Of a stretch of 64,000 nucleotides of DNA, positions 10,300-22,170 are shown piece by piece. Both the position numbers and the translations under genes were made by a program. Within the stretch, counting starts at the first letter, position 1, and every line of letters starts with the position of its first letter. This DNA comes from Astragalus membranaceus. Its lineage: Eukaryota > Streptophyta > Magnoliopsida > Fabales > Fabaceae. The DNA lies in NCBI GenBank assembly GCA_039519185.1, contig CM076851.1, forward strand, positions 33,587,799 to 33,651,798, given 5' to 3'. The notes under the pieces are model-generated. The model was not told the origin of the DNA, searched no databases, and worked only from the letters and a program-made list of their open reading frames with translations.

Positions 10300-11315
10300 T
10301 GTCAATTAATGGTTGAGTATATGTGTGAATATTTCATTTTGTGTGAATTTCTGATTTGAGTGAACTTCTCATTTGTTTATTGTTTGTCATGTTGAATTTG
10401 CGGATTGTAGGTACTTTGATTAAGGACAACAACATTCAAAAATACAATTAAGCAGCCTTCGTGGAAGTATTTGGTATTTGGTATGTTTTATTTGCATTGC
10501 TATTTGCCTACATTAAGGACAAATGGTGGTTAAGTATTATTCCCAGATAAAATCTGCTTTAGCTGGGACCATAATTATATTATTTGCATAGTTTTGGATC
10601 TTTTTGAAAAGAGCAGTATTTGGTTCACCTTTGTGCGAATATGGATGTTTCAAATAATTAATGCACTGCCTACAGTTTCTCATTCAATGTCTCTAGAATC
10701 TTCATGTCTATCCAGGAATGTTATATTTGAGCAACTATATTTTGCGCAGAAAATGGAACAATTTCATTTAGAAATGCCAATCGCAGCTCCACAATTAATT
10801 ATCATCAATACATTATTTTTTTTTAAAAACGTTTAAGGAGCCGCAATTTAAAAGATTGATAGCCGTTGATATTGTCCTTTTTTAGTGGGTGAATGGTCAA
10901 CCGTCCAGATTGTCTGGAATGCTAACATGGCAGCCACCAAACAGTTTGTTGGCGGAGGTGGCTTTTTTCAATTGTTGACGTGGAATTAAAACGGATGAGG
11001 TGTAAGGCTTATCTGTACACATTCTTGAATGTGTATAGTTATGATTATGATATGATTATGATTTTTGTTTTATGATTTTCAAGAAAAAGATTAATTTTTG
11101 TTATATTTCATATTTAGAATAAAATAATATATCAAAATGTTAACAGTTATATTTTGGCTTAGTTGTGACTTGGATATATCAAATATTTTGTATTATTTTT
11201 TATGGACAAAATTTTATATGTTTAAATTAGTTTAGGAACTTATTTACAAATTGTTAAATAGTTCAAGACCTATTTATAAAGTGTCAATGCCACGTCAACA
11301 TTGACTAACTATAAT
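10300..11315. other. AT-rich intergenic DNA
   Basis: The only sizeable open frame (10594-10836) has no recognisable domain and ends in an A/T run. I see no gene, RNA or element boundary here. Confidence 0.5.
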
Positions 11316-12542
11316 CAGGGCCGGCCCAACCTATTTGGAGTTTTAAAGCAAACTAGGGAGGCATTTTAAAGGGGAGAATAATATATAAGTGGCCAATATT
11401 AAAGTGAGGGAGTCCTATAGAACTTTTTTTTGAAAGACCTATAGAAATTACAAGTCATATAAAATTTCAAAAAAGAAATTTTTTATATTTAAAGTATAAA
11501 ATAGAATATGAATTTAATAATAAATATATGTGTACTGCTAGTTTATATATTTTATTTTATGTCTTTTAAACATTTTTTTGTAAGTTGATGAAGTGGTAAT
11601 CTTATGGCTAATTCAAAACCACATAAAGACAATTGTTATTCATTTTTTCATTTTGATATGGACATAGATAAATAAAATTTCGTAAAATGACCCTCAAGGA
11701 ATCAAACCCTTGACAGCCCATCTGCGAGCACACACTCAAACCAGTTGCGCTGCACAATTAGGGATGGCAAAACAGGTTTGATATGCCGGGTCGACCCACC
11801 AATCCGCCAAAAAAGGCGGGTTGGGTTGGGATATTGTGACCGCTGACCCGCTGAGCCCGGCCCGCAAAAAGGAGAAAACCGCGGGCTTAAGACAAGAACG
11901 GGGCGGGTCGGCCCGCAAGCCCGTCTTTTTTTTGAAAAAAAAAACATCGGAGTCAGACAGACCAGTCCATTTTATAAAAAAAAAATTAAGGCCCAAAATT
12001 AGAATCCAGCGCACTGCGCACCCCAAGCCCAACCCGTTTTGTACATTTTAGGTTTCACTTTTCACTTCTCAAACAATTGATATATAGTTAATCCTAGTAA
12101 TTCCAATGCTATTATTGTTTTATATTTTTATTTCTGTTAAAAAAGGCTTTATAAAAAACTGTTTTAAAAAGGAGGTGAAAAATCTAATTGAAATTGAAAT
12201 GTTAAAAATAGGTGAAAATTTTGTTCAAAAAAATTGCAAAAAAAAAAACTAGGCGGGCCAGCCCGCCAACCTGCCACTTGGCGGGGGGGCCAGTATGTTG
12301 AGCTCGCGGTTAGTTGGCGGGCCAACCTGCCCCGCCCCTATTTTAGCGGGCTTTAGGCAAAGCAGAGCGGGCCGGGGCGGGCCGGGCCGTTTTGCCATCC
12401 CTATGCACAATAGCTTTGATAGTGGAGGCCTTTTTCAATATATACAATACTCAATTTCGAGGCCCTTTTTACCTATACAAAAAATAATTTTATTTGGGCC
12501 TAAAGCGAAGGCTTCGGCTGCCTTATGGTTGGGCTGACTCTG
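11316..12542. mobile_element. Older hAT-like element, interrupted by a younger one
   Basis: The left end CAGGGCCGGCCCAACC and the inverted right end CAGAGTCAGCCCAACC form an imperfect terminal inverted repeat. The flanking octamers ACTATAAT (11308-11315) and AGCATAGT (12543-12550) match at 5 of 8 positions, as expected for an old target duplication. A second hAT element sits inside at 11759-12403. The remaining interior has a B-box-like phrase on the minus strand near 11690. No coding frame. Confidence 0.55.
11759..12403. mobile_element. Nested non-autonomous hAT element (TAGGGATGGCAAAAC ends)
   Basis: Termini TAGGGATGGCAAAAC (left) and its inverse at the right. A perfect 8-bp target duplication TGCACAAT lies at 11751-11758 and 12404-12411. 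Both subterminal regions are rich in GCGGGCCGGCCCGC-type words and the centre is A/T-rich. There is no transposase. Confidence 0.93.
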
Positions 12543-13216
12543 AGCATAGTGTAACAAAAGGACCTAATTAAAAAGACAATATTAGTTAAAAGATCGGATT
12601 ATAAATCGTGATCCGCAACTTGTGGATGCATTCACCTTTTGGACTTCGCACAACTTGTGTTTTTAGTCCTCATATCCAATAAATTTCTTTTACTGTAAAA
12701 AAAGTAACCCAAATGGTAAATGTAGTATTTACGCCCCCCCACCCCCTTTTGAAGATAAGCATTTACACCCCCAATTACTTGTCGTAATTGAGAAATTAAT
12801 TACCAAATATCTACTGCCAAAGCATTGTTAGGCGAAAACCTCAAATAAAATTACCACTTGAATTCCTACTAAGCCTCAACAAGAAGATGATCCATTAGCA
12901 AAAGATGCATCAATTTTCAACAAGTGGTATTTTGTCTTTAAGTATTTTTAAGTATTTTTCATATTCATATGAACGCATATTTGAAATTCAATAACGAGTC
13001 TTCTTTTGTGTATTTCCTATATAATTTATTTAGGGTTGATGTTGTAATATATAGGTCAGACATGAATACATTTTCATATACTTTTATTAAAGTATTGCGT
13101 GATTTGATTGCCACGTTAATTAATCCTGCTTATAAAGCTATTTTTGAAGCGTTATATGTGCTTGAAACAATAATCCATTCAATCCAATACATAGTATTTC
13201 ATTATAACTTAACATA
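12543..13216. other. AT-rich DNA leading into a Helitron-like end
   Basis: Contains a C-run (12735-12752) and no domain-bearing frame. The open frame at 12969-13217 is AT-biased and unrecognised. It may be the 3' part of a Helitron-like element. Confidence 0.4.
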
Positions 13217-13246
13217 ACTCGTGCATCGCACGAGTTTGAGTTCTAG
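13217..13246 (+). mobile_element. Helitron-like 3' terminus
   Basis: Stem ACTCGTGC/GCACGAGT with loop ATC, 7 bases, then CTAG at 13243-13246. The next base is C rather than the expected T, so this copy is decayed or the match is partly fortuitous. Confidence 0.45.
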
Positions 13247-13535
13247 CAGAGAAACTAATTACCAAATCTAACATATGCTTTGACTTGTAAAAAAAGAACA
13301 TACAGACTCTGATTTGAATTTGGATTACGAGCAGTCGGAATTGAATGTAGTAGTCATGTAATCAACACACTCGGAGTCGTTTGATTAAAATCAACAATCA
13401 AGATTCTAAAAACATTTCTTTTACTTTTGCTTAATATTAAATTTCGAATTTAAAATCCAAACCGTATAATCTTAATTTGATAACTACAAACTTATCGAAT
13501 GTATGACTGCTTACCGTTCCGACTAGACACAAATC

Positions 13536-14006
13536 TAGGCATGACAACATAACCCGAACCCGCGGTACCCACCCGACCCCGCCCCGAGTTTGACGGGGAA
13601 AACCCGCTTTGACTGGGGACGGGGTTGGGTTCGGGGATGTCGATACCCACCCCGAACTCGCTCGACAAAACATAAATTAATTATTTTATTTTATTATATG
13701 CATATTTACTCATTCATTTTGTTTCATAAATTTTGTTTATTTTTAATTTTGATCTATTTCCTATAGAAAAATCTATTTTAATACTTTTAACTTTATTTTA
13801 TCATTGTATAATTATTATTATTTTATTTTATTAATTATTATAAATAGATTTTTAATATTTTTCCTATAAATTGTGGCGGAAATGGGTACCCGTGGGAAAC
13901 TCGTCCCCGTTTGGAACAGAGTTGGGGGATACAAAACCCGACTCCGATGGAGGTAGGGGCGGGGACGGGGAATGCCCGACCCGCCCCCGCCCCGTTGCCA
14001 TACCTA
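13536..14006. mobile_element. Non-autonomous hAT element (TAGGCATG ends)
   Basis: Ends TAGGCATGACAAC and, inverted, TAGGTATGGCAAC. A perfect 8-bp target duplication CACAAATC lies at 13528-13535 and 14007-14014. GC-rich subterminal arms (CCCGACCCCGCCCC types) flank an AT-rich core. It is related in layout to the element at 11759-12403. Confidence 0.92.
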
Positions 14007-14086
14007 CACAAATCGGATCCTCTTATTTGACATCAAGTATGCTAACCCGCATCCGACCCCACTATATTAATTCTAGGAATGGTGCC

Positions 14087-14234
14087 GGATTGGGATCCTC
14101 TCCATTTAATGGAGGGTTCCATTTGGAGAGAGAGTGACACATTGAATATTTTAATATTATTTAATATTAAAATATTCAATGTGTCACTCTCTGTCGAAAT
14201 GGAACCCTCCATTAAATGGAGAGGATCCTGATCC
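14087..14234. mobile_element. Mutator-like hairpin MITE (148 bp)
   Basis: Almost the whole element is one inverted repeat: about 66-base arms around a short TTTAATA-type loop, beginning GGATTGGGATCCTCTCC and ending with the inverse. It is flanked by a perfect 9-bp duplication AATGGTGCC (14078-14086 and 14235-14243), the size expected of Mutator-like elements. It lies about 540 bases upstream of the PAPS3-like start codon. Confidence 0.92.
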
Positions 14235-14275
14235 AATGGTGCCGTATTCCTTTTGTGGTCTCTCAAAAATACGGA

Positions 14276-14304
14276 CACGTGTCTTGTCACCACATTGCCA
14301 CGTG
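14276..14304 (+). promoter_or_regulatory. Two G-box / ABRE-type CACGTG motifs
   Basis: CACGTG at 14276-14281 and again at 14299-14304, each in an ACACGTGTC / CCACGTGTC context, 17 bases apart. They lie about 475-500 bases before the start codon of the poly(A) polymerase gene. Known: such pairs bind bZIP or bHLH factors and can give abscisic-acid or light response. Function here is inferred from sequence only. Confidence 0.5.
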
Positions 14305-14776
14305 TCAACAAAAATCCCTTGCAAATTGTGACACATGGAATAAAATGTCGTAAACAGTAAAGTTAGTTCAGAGTGAGAGAGAGTGCACATCATAGCAGAG
14401 AAGAAAGGAAAAGACGAAGAAGACAAAAAAGGCGATTGTGTTTTTTTATTGCGACTTCTAATTCTAAATATAACCTTATTGAGGAGGACGATCACAATTC
14501 ACAACAGAAAACCGTTACCCCCAGCGTTTCTTTTTTCATTTTCATTTCCGCGATTGTTGTAGATTGTAGAAATAATTTCTTACGACGAATAACGCACGCA
14601 CGCACGCACGGATTGCTGTTTTTTCATTTTTATTATTTTTTTCATTTTTCATTTTTCATTTTATTCGCTGTCATAGTTTGAATTCCAAATTCCCTGTCTG
14701 GCTTGTCTATCTGTCCGAGGCATTATTTTTGGGTTTAGCCATTTTTTTTGGGAGAAAGGGGTTTTTGCTAAGTTGT

Positions 14777-17700
14777 ATGGAATTGGAAAAGCTAAGTTCT
14801 CAATCTCCTCCGATACGAAGTGGCGTCGTTTTGCAGCACCATCATCCACCACCTCCTCCGCCACCACCGTTTCCGTTCTTTCATCCATATCTTCCACCGC
14901 CACCACCACGTGTGCTTCTTCCGTTCCCTTTCAATCCATCGGTTTTCTTCACAATGGATAATCAAAGGTCCATTTCTCTGCTTCAGGTAAACCCTTTTTC
15001 TTTAATTAATTTTGATTTTATTGGCGTATTATTGCATGTTTGTGATTCTTTTTGTGTTTTTTGGGGTTTAGTTTATTGCTGATGAAGGACTTGTTCCATC
15101 GCTAGAAGAGGAAGAGAAAAGAAAAACCGTTATTGACAAGCTCAAACAGGTTTTCTTCTAACGGATTTTCCCCTTTAACTTCTTGCTAATATTTTGATTG
15201 TTTCTTTTCTTTTTAAGTTTTCTTCCTTGTTAATTGTTAAAGTTCCATACTTGTTGGGTCAATGCCTGAATTTTGGTTGGGAATTGAAATGCAATATATG
15301 CTTTTCTTAAACGCTTAAGCATATAGGAAAAGAAGAAGAGGAATAACGCTGGGATCTGATAGTACGTACTTCAGGATCTTTTTGAAATTTTCTTAACAAG
15401 ATTTGTGTTAAAAAGAAATATATTTGTTTGTTAGGCTATACATGATACATGATGCTGTGGTCAATTTGGCTTCTGTAAGCATAGGTCGAAAATTTCAAAG
15501 AATTTAATCATGGAAAGTGCTACTTCTAGCGTAACGCAGAAATGCGGTCGTAAATGAATTGCTATCTGTGTTGTATCACACATTACCCTGCTGATTTTCT
15601 CAAATCTCTGATATTAAGTGGTTCCCATTTTTACCATGTCAGCCTTCAGTTATGTTCGCGGGGTCTCTTCCCTCGCGATAAATAGCGATTTTCACAAATC
15701 TCTAAGATAAAGTGATTCCCTTTTTTACCACGTCAGCCTTCCGTTATGTTCGCGAGCGTTTTCCCTCGCAATAAATAGCAACATTGTTTAATTTAATAAT
15801 ATATCATTGATTTTGATATGAGTAAATTTGTAACATTTTTAGGTAGTTTCCTGTCATAAAAAAAATCTTTTTTAGGTAGTTGGCTTTTATTTTCATGTAA
15901 GTTATATTCCATGATCAATAAATATGAAAATTTAATACTTAAAAAAGATGTTACTGTGTTATATTAAGATTTCCAGAATCGCATAAGTTAGTGAACTTAT
16001 TTATTCAGTGATAAGTTATACACCGAAAACTATCAGACAGCTTTAAAAGACAGCTTTAAATGTTGTAAGTTTTCTTTAAGTACAATGATAACTTTTTAAT
16101 CGGAATCGGAAATGCTTGCCTTAACGGAACAATTAGGTCGTGAACATAGTGAATTAATACTCTTCGAATTTGGATTGAACCTAATTCAACCCTTCAAAAC
16201 TAGCTTGTAAAGTGAGGCGTCCTGACAACTGAAGCGTGATTGGCCGTATAGAGGGTGGCCCAGGGGATCTTGGATATGCTCTAATACGATCTTAGAATTT
16301 GAGCCTAACTCAACCATACGAAACCAGCTTGTCATGTGAGGGACTCATTCCACTTATAAACATTTTTTCATGTCGTATCACATCCGATGTGGGACTTACA
16401 AGAAATACTATTGGCTCGGGAACTGTCTATTCCGCTTACTTCTACTTACGTGATTTCCATGAAACAAATACTTCTCTTTGTTTTATAAAAACTTACATGT
16501 CAAATTTCGTGAATTTGCAGCCGGCAGTTTCTCTTTGCAATAGATAGTACTTCTGTATGTTAGCAAATCCCTGTTTGTTTATCTTAGTTAACTTTCCTCA
16601 GCTTGTATCACAATATTTGTTTATGCAGTTTGTAATACTTTCTTGATGCTATTTCTATTTAATTACCTTGTTTTTATCATATTATTCACTTTCCAGATAG
16701 TCTCTTCATGGATTAAGAAGGTTGCATGTCAGCGTCGGTTGCCAAAGCACCAGATTACTCTTACTTCTGCCACCATATTGACATATGGATCTTATGGTCT
16801 TGGAGTAAGTGCTTCCCATTTTAGTTATCCCCACACTACTTTGTTTTTCTTTGTCAATAGGCTAAGCTAAAGAATTTATCAAGATTTATCTTTAATTTAG
16901 TGGCATTCGTCTGTTTAACTTTGCTTGCAAGTCTAAAGTATTTTACCTTCTAAACATGTATTACTGTTCAGGTTCACAGCTCAGAGTCTGACATTGATGC
17001 TTTGTGTGTTGCTCCTTTCTTTGCCTCCATTGCAGTAAGTGAATACTAGTATATCTCTTATTAATCATTTTCTTTATAGCTCTGTAGTGTTTGTCACTTT
17101 GTCTTAATTTTTTATGGAATGCGATCTACACAGGAAGACTTTTTTGTTGTGTTGTACGACATGCTTAAAAGGAGACCTGAAGTATCAGAGATTCACTGTG
17201 TCAAGAGTGCAAAAGTACCGCTAATGCGCTTTAAATTTGATGGGATTTCTATCGATCTTCCATACGCTCGGCTTAATGTACTATATGTTCCTGAGGTGAG
17301 TATGAAGATATGGAAACTAGTTCTCGATATTTGGACTACTGCATGACAGGCCTTTTTAATTCATGAAAATTCATGCTCAAAATTTCTTCAACACAATGAT
17401 AAATAAACATTATGTATTAGCACCACAAGACTTTTATATTTAATCTTCTGAACATGGTTTACTAAATAAACAATTGCTTCACTAATGTTGTCATTTATCC
17501 TACAGAACGTAGAAATACTAAACCCATTCTTCATGAGGAATATTGATGATACCAGCTGGAAAAGCTTGTCTGGGGTGCGAGCAAATAAACGCATTCTTCA
17601 GCTAGTTCCAAATGTTGAGGTATGATGCATGTGAATTCTTTTTCCTTTAAAAGAATATAAGCATTTTTTTTGACAACAAAAAGAATATAATCATATTCAT

Positions 17701-19439
17701 AAACAAATTGACCCGTTATCGGCAGTGGCGGACCCCGGGGTCAGGGGTGTCAAATTTTTTAAGGCCAGTGTCAAATGGGTGCAAAACTTGGTCTACTAGT
17801 ACAATTTAAAATTTTCAGGGGGGTCAAAATTAAAATTTCAAGAGATTTAAGCTATTTATATAGGGTGGTAAGTGCAAAAAAAAAAATCCAGGGGGTTCAA
17901 CTGAACCCCCTGGATGTAAGCCAGGTCCGCCACTGGTTATCGGGTTGATGCAAATTGTAGTAAAGGTTGGGATGGTAGTAGCTCCCTCTTTTCGTTTGTT
18001 CCGTGCATGTGGGGACAAGGGGGGGTTGTTGGTCTAGTGTTGCTTTATTGTTCTTAGGGATTGTAGTCTCTTATATGTAAAGCACATGTATTTCAGAATT
18101 TTCAATCTATGCTACGATGTCTCAAATTATGGGCAAAAAGGCGAGGAGTATACGGAACTGTAAGTGCATTTGTTCTTTTATGCAATGTTTACTTCCATAA
18201 CATCATATGCATGGACTCAATTTTTATGGCTCATCTTAATCAACATTTTTGTTTGCAGTTACTTGGTTATTTAGGAGGAGTTCATTTGGCGGTTCTTGCA
18301 GCTTATGTTTGTCAAAGACATCCTGATGCCTCATTAAATGCTCTAATTATGAATTTTTTTCGAACATTCGCATTTTGGCCCTGGCCTACACCAGTGATGC
18401 TGCAGGAGGGAATGTTGCCAGCAGCTTTAGATGCTATAGACCCACGGTCCTTCATGCCTATTTGCCTGCCCTCTGGACCTTATGAGTATTGCCATTCAAA
18501 TATAACTGCAAGCACGTTCTACAGGATCAGGGCTGAGTTCATACGTGGACATAATGTGACAAAGGTATGTTCTGTTCTGTTAATATTATCCAAAACCACT
18601 TGGTCATAATGCTTTGTAATCTGTATACATATTAGTATCTGGACTACTGTAATTGAAGTTTGGTGCTCATTGAAAAAAAAATCCCTTTTAAGAGTATGTC
18701 ACTTGCTCATGTAAATGTTCTTTATATGGTTGCATTGTAGGAGCTTTCGAAGCCAGAATTCAACTGGGATAATGTATTCGAGCATTTTCCATATTCCAAA
18801 AGGTATTCTCGATTTGTCAAGATTTACCTCTCTACTGCTGATCAATGTGAGCTTGGAGACTGGGTCGGATGGGTCAAGTCACGCTTTCGAGGTCTTCTTG
18901 CCATTGTAAGTAGCTCAAATGGTACATCTAGTTCATCTCATATAGTCATGGGAACTCCACTGATGATCATAAAATCATGAGAGGAATTTATTGTTATCTT
19001 TCCATATATTCTATCATCGTTTCCTCATGTGGGGTATTGTTTTCTGCAGCTGGAGGGGGTCCAAGGTTTTTGTGACCCTAACCCCACAGAATATGTTGAC
19101 AATGTGAAAACAGAACCAAATGTGGTTTTCTACTGGGGCTTGCAACCTGGCAGGAACAATTTCATGGACATAGATTTGGTAGAAGGAGAGTTCATGAAGA
19201 TTATTGGCAATGGCTATGAAGGTTCTCCTGGGAAGATGGAGTTATCTATCCTCTTGGCCTCACAGCTTCCAAAGAATGCTCAATTTGATGATGGAACTGT
19301 TAAGGATAGAAAAACCTTTTGGAAAATAATTGATCATGATAAGAAAAGGAGCCAAGTCTTCTCACAGAATCTACCTCATTGCCTTATTGGCCAAGTTGCA
19401 CCTAGTGGCGAAGCTGAGTGCCTGAGTTCTGGTGGCTAA
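14777..19439 (+). CDS. PAPS3: Poly(A) polymerase, short cytosolic type (10 exons)
   Basis: Adds adenosines to RNA 3' ends. Exons joined by GT-AG and phase: 14777-14986, 15072-15149, 16697-16804, 16972-17034, 17134-17295, 17506-17619, 18097-18159, 18259-18564, 18741-18905, 19050-19439, giving 552 residues with every intron in phase 0. Residues 19-50 are a His/Pro-rich N-terminus. The nucleotidyltransferase motif G-S-Y-G-L-G ends exon 3, followed by S-D-I-D (Asp139 and Asp141) and the third catalytic Asp (I-S-I-D-L, Asp194). The central domain (L-G-Y-L-G-G-V-H, then W-P-W-P-T-P-V) and C-terminal RNA-binding part follow. The protein stops right after the RNA-binding fold, without the long Ser/Thr-rich, NLS-bearing tail of nuclear PAPS1/2/4. 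That is the hallmark of Arabidopsis PAPS3. The position after G-S-Y is Gly where most family members have Arg. A more upstream in-frame Met at 14678 is unlikely, because it would add an unrelated hydrophobic stretch. Expressed exon structure is inferred, not proven. Confidence 0.9.
15591..15780. repeat. Tandem duplication (~94 bp x 2) in intron 2
   Basis: Two adjacent copies of a segment running from GATTTTC(T/A)CAAATCTCT to CTCGC(G/A)ATAAATAGC, with about 10% divergence. They lie inside the 1.5-kb second intron of the poly(A) polymerase gene. Confidence 0.8.
16135..16440. repeat. Dispersed-repeat-like segment in intron 2
   Basis: Two diverged copies of a phrase of the type GAACCTAATTCAACCC...AAACTAGCTTGTAAAGTGAGG (16175 and 16305). 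The second is followed by ACATCCGATGTGGGACTTAC. This wording is common in plant interspersed repeats (general knowledge), but I cannot name the family or its borders. Confidence 0.4.
17723..17935. mobile_element. hAT MITE, copy 1 (in intron 6 of PAPS3-like gene)
   Basis: CAGTGGCGGACC terminal inverted repeats and a perfect 8-bp target duplication GTTATCGG (17715-17722 and 17936-17943). Length 213 bp. It shares its body with copies at 20115-20327 and 23970-24170. It carries its own internal inverted phrase GGGGGTTCA...TGAACCCCC. Confidence 0.93.
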
Positions 19440-20106
19440 CTTTGTTATTTTATTTTTATTTTTTTTATTTTTATTTATTTGCCAGTTTGATGTATGTACT
19501 ATAGCCAGGCATTTTCTTTTTCTTCTTCTCCCTTTGTGTTGTGGCTTTTTGCCTCAGTAGGAGCATAGGTCACATGGGATCAGTTGAAAGAGTAGTCTAT
19601 AGTCGACAATAGAAAAGAAGATTTTTTTTCTTTTGAAAAGTGAAAGAGTTGGAAGGATTTAGGAAATGTATATAAACATCATTTTATTTTTCAATCTCAA
19701 ACATTAGCGTTTGACACAGATTGATTCGGTGGAACTTTAACATATTTCAATGAATATGATAATTGTTCATGAGAGATTTACGCACAATTGTCGCTTTTGT
19801 ATTAATGTCAATGATCCTTACTATTGTGTATATTATGACATGAAAGGTCAACATAAAAAGGGAAACACACATTCTAGTCAGTTTTGCCCAACTCTGGACT
19901 TTGGAGGTTCTTGTGACATGAACACAATTCCCATTTACAACTTTTTTATTTATTTTTAAAACAAAGTAAATATAAAGGGTTGCAACTGTTAAAAAAATCT
20001 GATTTAATGGCTTACACTCCTCTTGACTCGGTAAAAAATGTGATCCCTAGTCACAGAGCAGAACATTAATGTGATTGCATTTTGTAACTGAAATACTGCA
20101 TCTTGA
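19440..20106 (+). other. 3' flank of the poly(A) polymerase gene
   Basis: T-rich sequence directly after the stop codon, fitting a plant 3' UTR. No canonical AATAAA is seen in the first 300 bases. No other gene is recognisable. Confidence 0.5.
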
Positions 20107-20114
20107 AGTTCATG

Positions 20115-20327
20115 TAGTGGCGGACCCTGGGGTCAGGGGTGTCAAATTTTTTAAGGCCGGTGTCAAATGGGTGCAAAACTTGGTCTACTAGTACAATTTC
20201 AAATTTTCAGGGGTGTCAAAATTAAAATTTCAGGCGATTTAAGCTATTTATATAGAGTATTTAGTGCAAAAAAAAAATTCCAGGGGGTTCAACTGAACCC
20301 CCTGGATGCATGCCAGGTCCGCCACTG
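20115..20327. mobile_element. hAT MITE, copy 2
   Basis: Same 213-bp family as copy 1. The first base has mutated (TAGTGGCGGACC), but the 8-bp target duplication AGTTCATG (20107-20114 and 20328-20335) is perfect. Confidence 0.92.
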
Positions 20328-20335
20328 AGTTCATG

Positions 20336-20779
20336 ACATGATGAATCATTGAAGAATAACGCTCATGTCAGACGGAGTGACAAATATCAGCCGTAATCTC
20401 AAAGTGGGGGAACCGAGTTCGAAGTTTTGGATAATCATAGAAAATATTCAGCCTAACACATCTAAATAAACCTAGCAAAGTTATCATCTTTCTAGTAAAT
20501 ATCAAAGTAAGGCGGTGTTTAGGACACATCAGCTTAATACGCAGTGAACTTACACAACTTTACTTTATCGTTGGGTAGTTTATTCTTATTTCTTACCAAA
20601 CCTTATCGTTAACTTGTCGCATGAGATCCCTACTGACTACTGTTAGACTCTATGGTCCTATCAAGCCTGACCACATGCTCCAACGAGCTCAACTGTCCCT
20701 CTTCCTCTGCCTTTACGTCTCTCTTTCCGTTTCTAACATGGTAGCCTCGAGATCCTCCTCACCCCCAACAGTGGGCAAC
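20336..20779. other. Unassigned intergenic DNA
   Basis: Moderate GC and a few pyrimidine-rich phrases near 20690-20770. No frame of useful length or recognisable motif. Confidence 0.45.
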
Positions 20780-21036
20780 GACTTATGATACTAAGGAATT
20801 CCTTAGTAATAGTTACTAAATATTTCGATGACCATTATACAATAATTCAATGGTTAGTACATATTGGCCACAATTTAGTTTTTGTGTGGTGAGTGAGCGG
20901 GTAAATAAAAACACTGGTTAGTACATGTTTGCCACAATATAACTTTGGTGTGGTCAGTAAGTTTTTCATTGATGGGGAAATGACTATTATGCTCATTTAG
21001 TAATAATTACTAAACTATTGTTTAGTATCATAAGTC
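20780..21036. mobile_element. MITE with ~40-bp inverted ends (GACTTATGATACTAA)
   Basis: The left end GACTTATGATACTAAGG and the right end ...TTTAGTATCATAAGTC are inverted copies, and the subterminal TAGTAATAGTTACTAAAT phrase is also mirrored. No clear target duplication, so the superfamily is open. A partial relative lies near 54872-54990. Confidence 0.65.
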
Positions 21037-21579
21037 GGACTCCCCATCCGTGCTTCCCATGACATATGTTAAACCTAGAGATAGGTAATGAACCCTACCA
21101 GTTTGGATGCCACTCGCCGCTCACCCCTGGCTCACAGAGCTACCGATTCCTTATATCAGAGTGTCCATCATCGAACCATAAGAATGAACAAGTTTATTGG
21201 AACGATAACAAGTTGCGGAGGCACAACGAGAAAGTGACGTTTTACAAGAATGGATATGGGTGTTTGTAGTTGGAATGGATATGTTTTTATAGGAAAAACT
21301 ATCTTATCCAATTATGGCAGTTTTGTAGTCTAGCCGTCCAATCAGTTTCATTTTGTAATCAAACTTGATCCAACCCCATTTACTTTGGCTTGAATTAGAT
21401 TGATTAATTAAACTAACCTCCATTTCATAACATGAAAACTTAACACATCAGCAAAGTAGCCAAATACTTAATGTTTTAAATGATTAGAAATATAGAAAAT
21501 TACATTGTAAAACTTAATACATTAGCCAAATTCACAAACACTTTACATACATATATTCAAATATATACATGCAAATATA
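21037..21579. other. Unassigned intergenic DNA
   Basis: A 67-codon open frame (21066-21269) has no recognisable domain and I do not call it a gene. The rest is AT-rich. Confidence 0.4.
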
Positions 21580-22170
21580 TTCATGCATCAGAGAAGTTTG
21601 CTCGCTCCAACTTACTTCCGACGTCGTTTTTACTTAGGTATTATTTTTTCCGTCCTCTTCTCCTCCTCCTCCTCCTCCTCCTCCTCCTCCTCCTCCTCCT
21701 CCTCCTCCTTCTTCTTGCTTCTGCTTCTGCTCCCTCTTCTTCTGCTCCTGCTTCTTCTGCTCCTTCTCCTTCTTCTTCTGCTCCTCCTTCTCCTCCTCCA
21801 TTTTGGTTTCTGTTTCTTTAGCCACTGTCGCTCAGTACTCACGCCTCCTTCTCTATTTCTTCCCCTCTAACCTCTTCCTTGTCCTCTTCCTTTCTTCTTC
21901 TTCTTCACAAAATCCCAAACACAATCCCTAATTTTCCAAAAACAGAAACCCACACCTCTTTTCCCTCTTTTTCAAAAACGACGTACGCGAATCATTGTTT
22001 CGATTTTATTGTTTGATTTTTGATAGTGAAACGCAGCAAGGCAGTAACGGTTCGATTTCAGGTACTTTTGGGGATTGGAAATGCTATTTTTGATAAGGAA
22101 AACAAGCAATTTTTTGTTGTGTTTGTAGATTGCTTGCTGTGAGGTTGGTTAAACAATAATACAATGACAT
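21580..22170 (+). other. Pyrimidine-rich, leader-like region with CTC microsatellite
   Basis: (CTC)n/(CTT)n at about 21655-21800 followed by more C/T-rich DNA to 22000. Then comes a possible intron (TTTCAG|GTACTTTTGG near 22060 to TTTGTAG near 22128). The look is that of a plant 5' UTR, but no coding exon follows. Long Leu/Ser/Glu/Arg-rich frames here are translations of the microsatellite. Confidence 0.35.

Noticed and set aside
11690..11760. tRNA gene suggested by box-like phrases on the minus strand
   Set aside because: No cloverleaf can be drawn; at most a SINE-like remnant within a hAT-like element.
14678..14776. Upstream in-frame ATG extending the poly(A) polymerase by 33 residues
   Set aside because: The added stretch is hydrophobic and unlike the family N-terminus; the ATG at 14777 gives a normal start.
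21583..21870. Leu-, Ser-, Glu- and Arg-rich frames of 60-110 codons
   Set aside because: They arise from the CTC/CTT microsatellite; frames are open on both strands for compositional reasons.
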